This document shows, in pieces, positions 5,522 through 6,307 of a stretch of DNA of 6,307 nt. Both the position numbers and the translations under genes were made by a program. Below the pieces are notes generated by a model that was given only the letters and a program-made list of their open reading frames with translations, was not told the DNA's origin and ran no database searches. Origin of the DNA: Halobacteriaceae archaeon Tc-Br11_E2g27 (GTDB taxonomy: Archaea > Halobacteriota > Halobacteria > Halobacteriales > Haloarculaceae); the NCBI GenBank assembly GCA_001564135.1, contig LKNH01000151.1:1-6307 (forward strand), given 5' to 3'. How positions within the stretch are numbered: the first letter of the stretch is position 1; each line of letters begins with the position of its first letter.

Positions 5522-6306
5522 AGTGCCACCTCCCCGCCAGTGGCGGCTTCAGCAACGGCCCGTGCAAGTTCGAGAAACGCCACGTCGCCGGGGATGATTC
5601 CCAGCACGACAGCGCCGACGACGATGGTTGTAATCGGCATCAGCATGAGCCACGTGCTCTCGGTAAAGGGTGTCCGGCGTTCCCAGCCACCCGGTGGCGG
5701 CCCGTGACCATGGTGATGATGGTGGTCGCCGTGATGTCCATCGTCGTGGTCATCTCCGTGGTGGTCATCGTGTGTTCCCTCTTCATCTGTTTCATCCGCT
5801 TCGTCACCGTCATCCGCTTCGTGACCGCCATCTGGAAGTGCACCGCCATCCGTGGCTGCCTCCTCGGTGACGCCGTAGGACTCCTGTTTCCCACCCAATG
5901 GGAACTCGATGAGCGGTTTGGCGTCGTGGCGGTCCTCGCTCTCGAAGAAGGCCGTGTAGACGACCGGCCAGAAGTACGCGATGTTCAGGATCCCGGAGAG
6001 GATGAGCGCACCCGCAAAGACGAACCCTGCAGCGGTTGGGTCGCCGATTGCGTGTGCCGAGTCTGTCATCTGAATCGCGCCAATCAGCATGTAGAACTTC
6101 GAGACGAACCCGGCAATCAACGGGATGCCGGCCATCCCTGCCGCTGCAATCGCAAAGGCCGTCATCGTCAGCGGCATCCGCTTTGCAATCCCAGCCATAT
6201 CCGAGATGTCGTCGGTGTGGGTTTCGACGTGAATCGCACCCGCACAGAAAAACAGGGTGAGCTTCATGAATGCGTGTGCTGGAATGTGCAACAATCCGCC
6301 GGCGAC
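5518..6306 (-). CDS. mrpD: Mrp/Mnh-type antiporter subunit D-like protein (5' partial, His-rich loop)
   Basis: Only the C-terminal 262 residues lie in the window; the frame is open to the right edge. The fragment begins in the family's lysine helix (HIPAHAFMKLTLFFCAGAI, with His11 and Lys15), continues with the conserved KRMPLTMTAFAIAA, then GIPLIAGFVSKF with Lys70, the equivalent of the late-channel lysine. A membrane segment at about 95-121 is followed by a long loop (122-216) and a last segment at about 217-238. By homology to NuoL/M/N topology the loop should be cytoplasmic. It is exceptional: an acidic part rich in Asp, Glu and Gly, then a His/Asp tract (179-201), then PPPGG. The antiporter domain itself looks normal. 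The gene overlaps the next D-like gene by ATGA, so both belong to one operon and probably to one complex. The symbol is by family only, as several D paralogues can occur in one operon. Confidence 0.87.
   Translation of the reverse strand, partial: VAGGLLHIPAHAFMKLTLFFCAGAIHVETHTDDISDMAGIAKRMPLTMTAFAIAAAGMAGIPLIAGFVSKFYMLIGAIQMTDSAHAIGDPTAAGFVFAGALILSGILNIAYFWPVVYTAFFESEDRHDAKPLIEFPLGGKQESYGVTEEAATDGGALPDGGHEADDGDEADETDEEGTHDDHHGDDHDDGHHGDHHHHHGHGPPPGGWERRTPFTESTWLMLMPITTIVVGAVVLGIIPGDVAFLELARAVAEAATGGEVAL
5527..5533 (-). promoter_or_regulatory. Strong Shine-Dalgarno site of the 622-residue antiporter gene
   Basis: On the minus strand this reads GGAGGTG, which pairs with the CACCTCC end of archaeal 16S rRNA. 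Five bases separate it from the ATG at 5521. It lies inside the 3' end of the upstream gene, so the downstream subunit can be re-initiated efficiently. It confirms the chosen start. The other starts inside this window lack such a site. Confidence 0.75.
5704..5772 (-). other. His/Asp-rich low-complexity tract encoded in the antiporter loop
   Basis: These 23 codons encode 12 His, 7 Asp and 4 Gly, including a run of five His. The tract lies in the predicted cytoplasmic loop before the last membrane segment of the partial D subunit. Similar His-rich loops in transporters such as ZIP and CDF proteins bind Zn2+, Ni2+ or Cu2+, but here metal binding is only a suggestion. The repeated CAC/CAT and GAT/GAC codons make the DNA itself repetitive and prone to length change. 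Confidence 0.8.
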
Positions 6307-6307
6307 A

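Noticed and set aside
5704..5772. The repetitive GTG/ATG pattern as a CRISPR or tandem-repeat array
   Set aside because: There are no repeat units with spacers; the pattern is explained by codons for His and Asp in an open frame.
6292..6294. TTG as a start codon for the right-edge antiporter gene
   Set aside because: The frame continues open to the window edge, and the sequence begins in the middle of the conserved family core, so the gene is cut by the window.

Overview
The window looks like a haloarchaeal chromosome segment. It is moderately GC-rich, its proteins are rich in Asp and Glu, promoter-like sites are TATA-type and sit very close to start codons, and the gene content (MoxR ATPase, Mrp/Mnh-type antiporter subunits, RHH-PIN pair) is typical of halophilic Euryarchaeota. 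This assignment is an inference from composition and gene families. Genes are packed tightly: no gene-free stretch exceeds about 140 bases, and no tRNA, rRNA, CRISPR or insertion sequence was seen.

Layout. (1) Bases 2-895 (+) are the 3' part of a MoxR-family AAA+ ATPase gene whose start lies left of the window. (2) Two genes read leftward and converge on it: a nicotinamidase/isochorismatase-family hydrolase (2534-1959) followed by a PLP-dependent D-cysteine desulfhydrase/ACC-deaminase-like enzyme (1937-909). They are 21 bases apart, in the same frame, and probably form one operon. (3) A 138-base divergent intergenic region (2535-2672) holds candidate promoters for both directions and a perfect inverted repeat. 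(4) A rightward two-gene module follows: a ribbon-helix-helix protein (2673-3077) and a PIN-domain protein (3074-3634), overlapping by four bases (ATGA). This is the layout of a type II toxin-antitoxin operon. (5) An 18-base perfect palindrome covers the PIN stop codon and closes the module. (6) Two leftward genes for Mrp/Mnh D-type (proton-channel-like) antiporter subunits fill the right half: a complete 622-residue one (5521-3653) and the C-terminal 262 residues of another (6306-5518). They overlap by ATGA and have a strong Shine-Dalgarno site at the junction.

How the parts work together. The two D subunits would be membrane parts of a multi-subunit cation/proton antiporter whose other subunits would lie to the right. 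The nicotinamidase would feed NAD salvage; a link to the PLP enzyme is not obvious. The RHH-PIN module lies between the metabolic operon and the end of the antiporter operon, with its own promoter/operator and its own end signal, as expected of a self-contained cassette. The most notable items are this module, with an RHH protein that also has a possible UPF0175-like segment, its operator-like palindrome, and a His/Asp-rich loop in the partial antiporter subunit.
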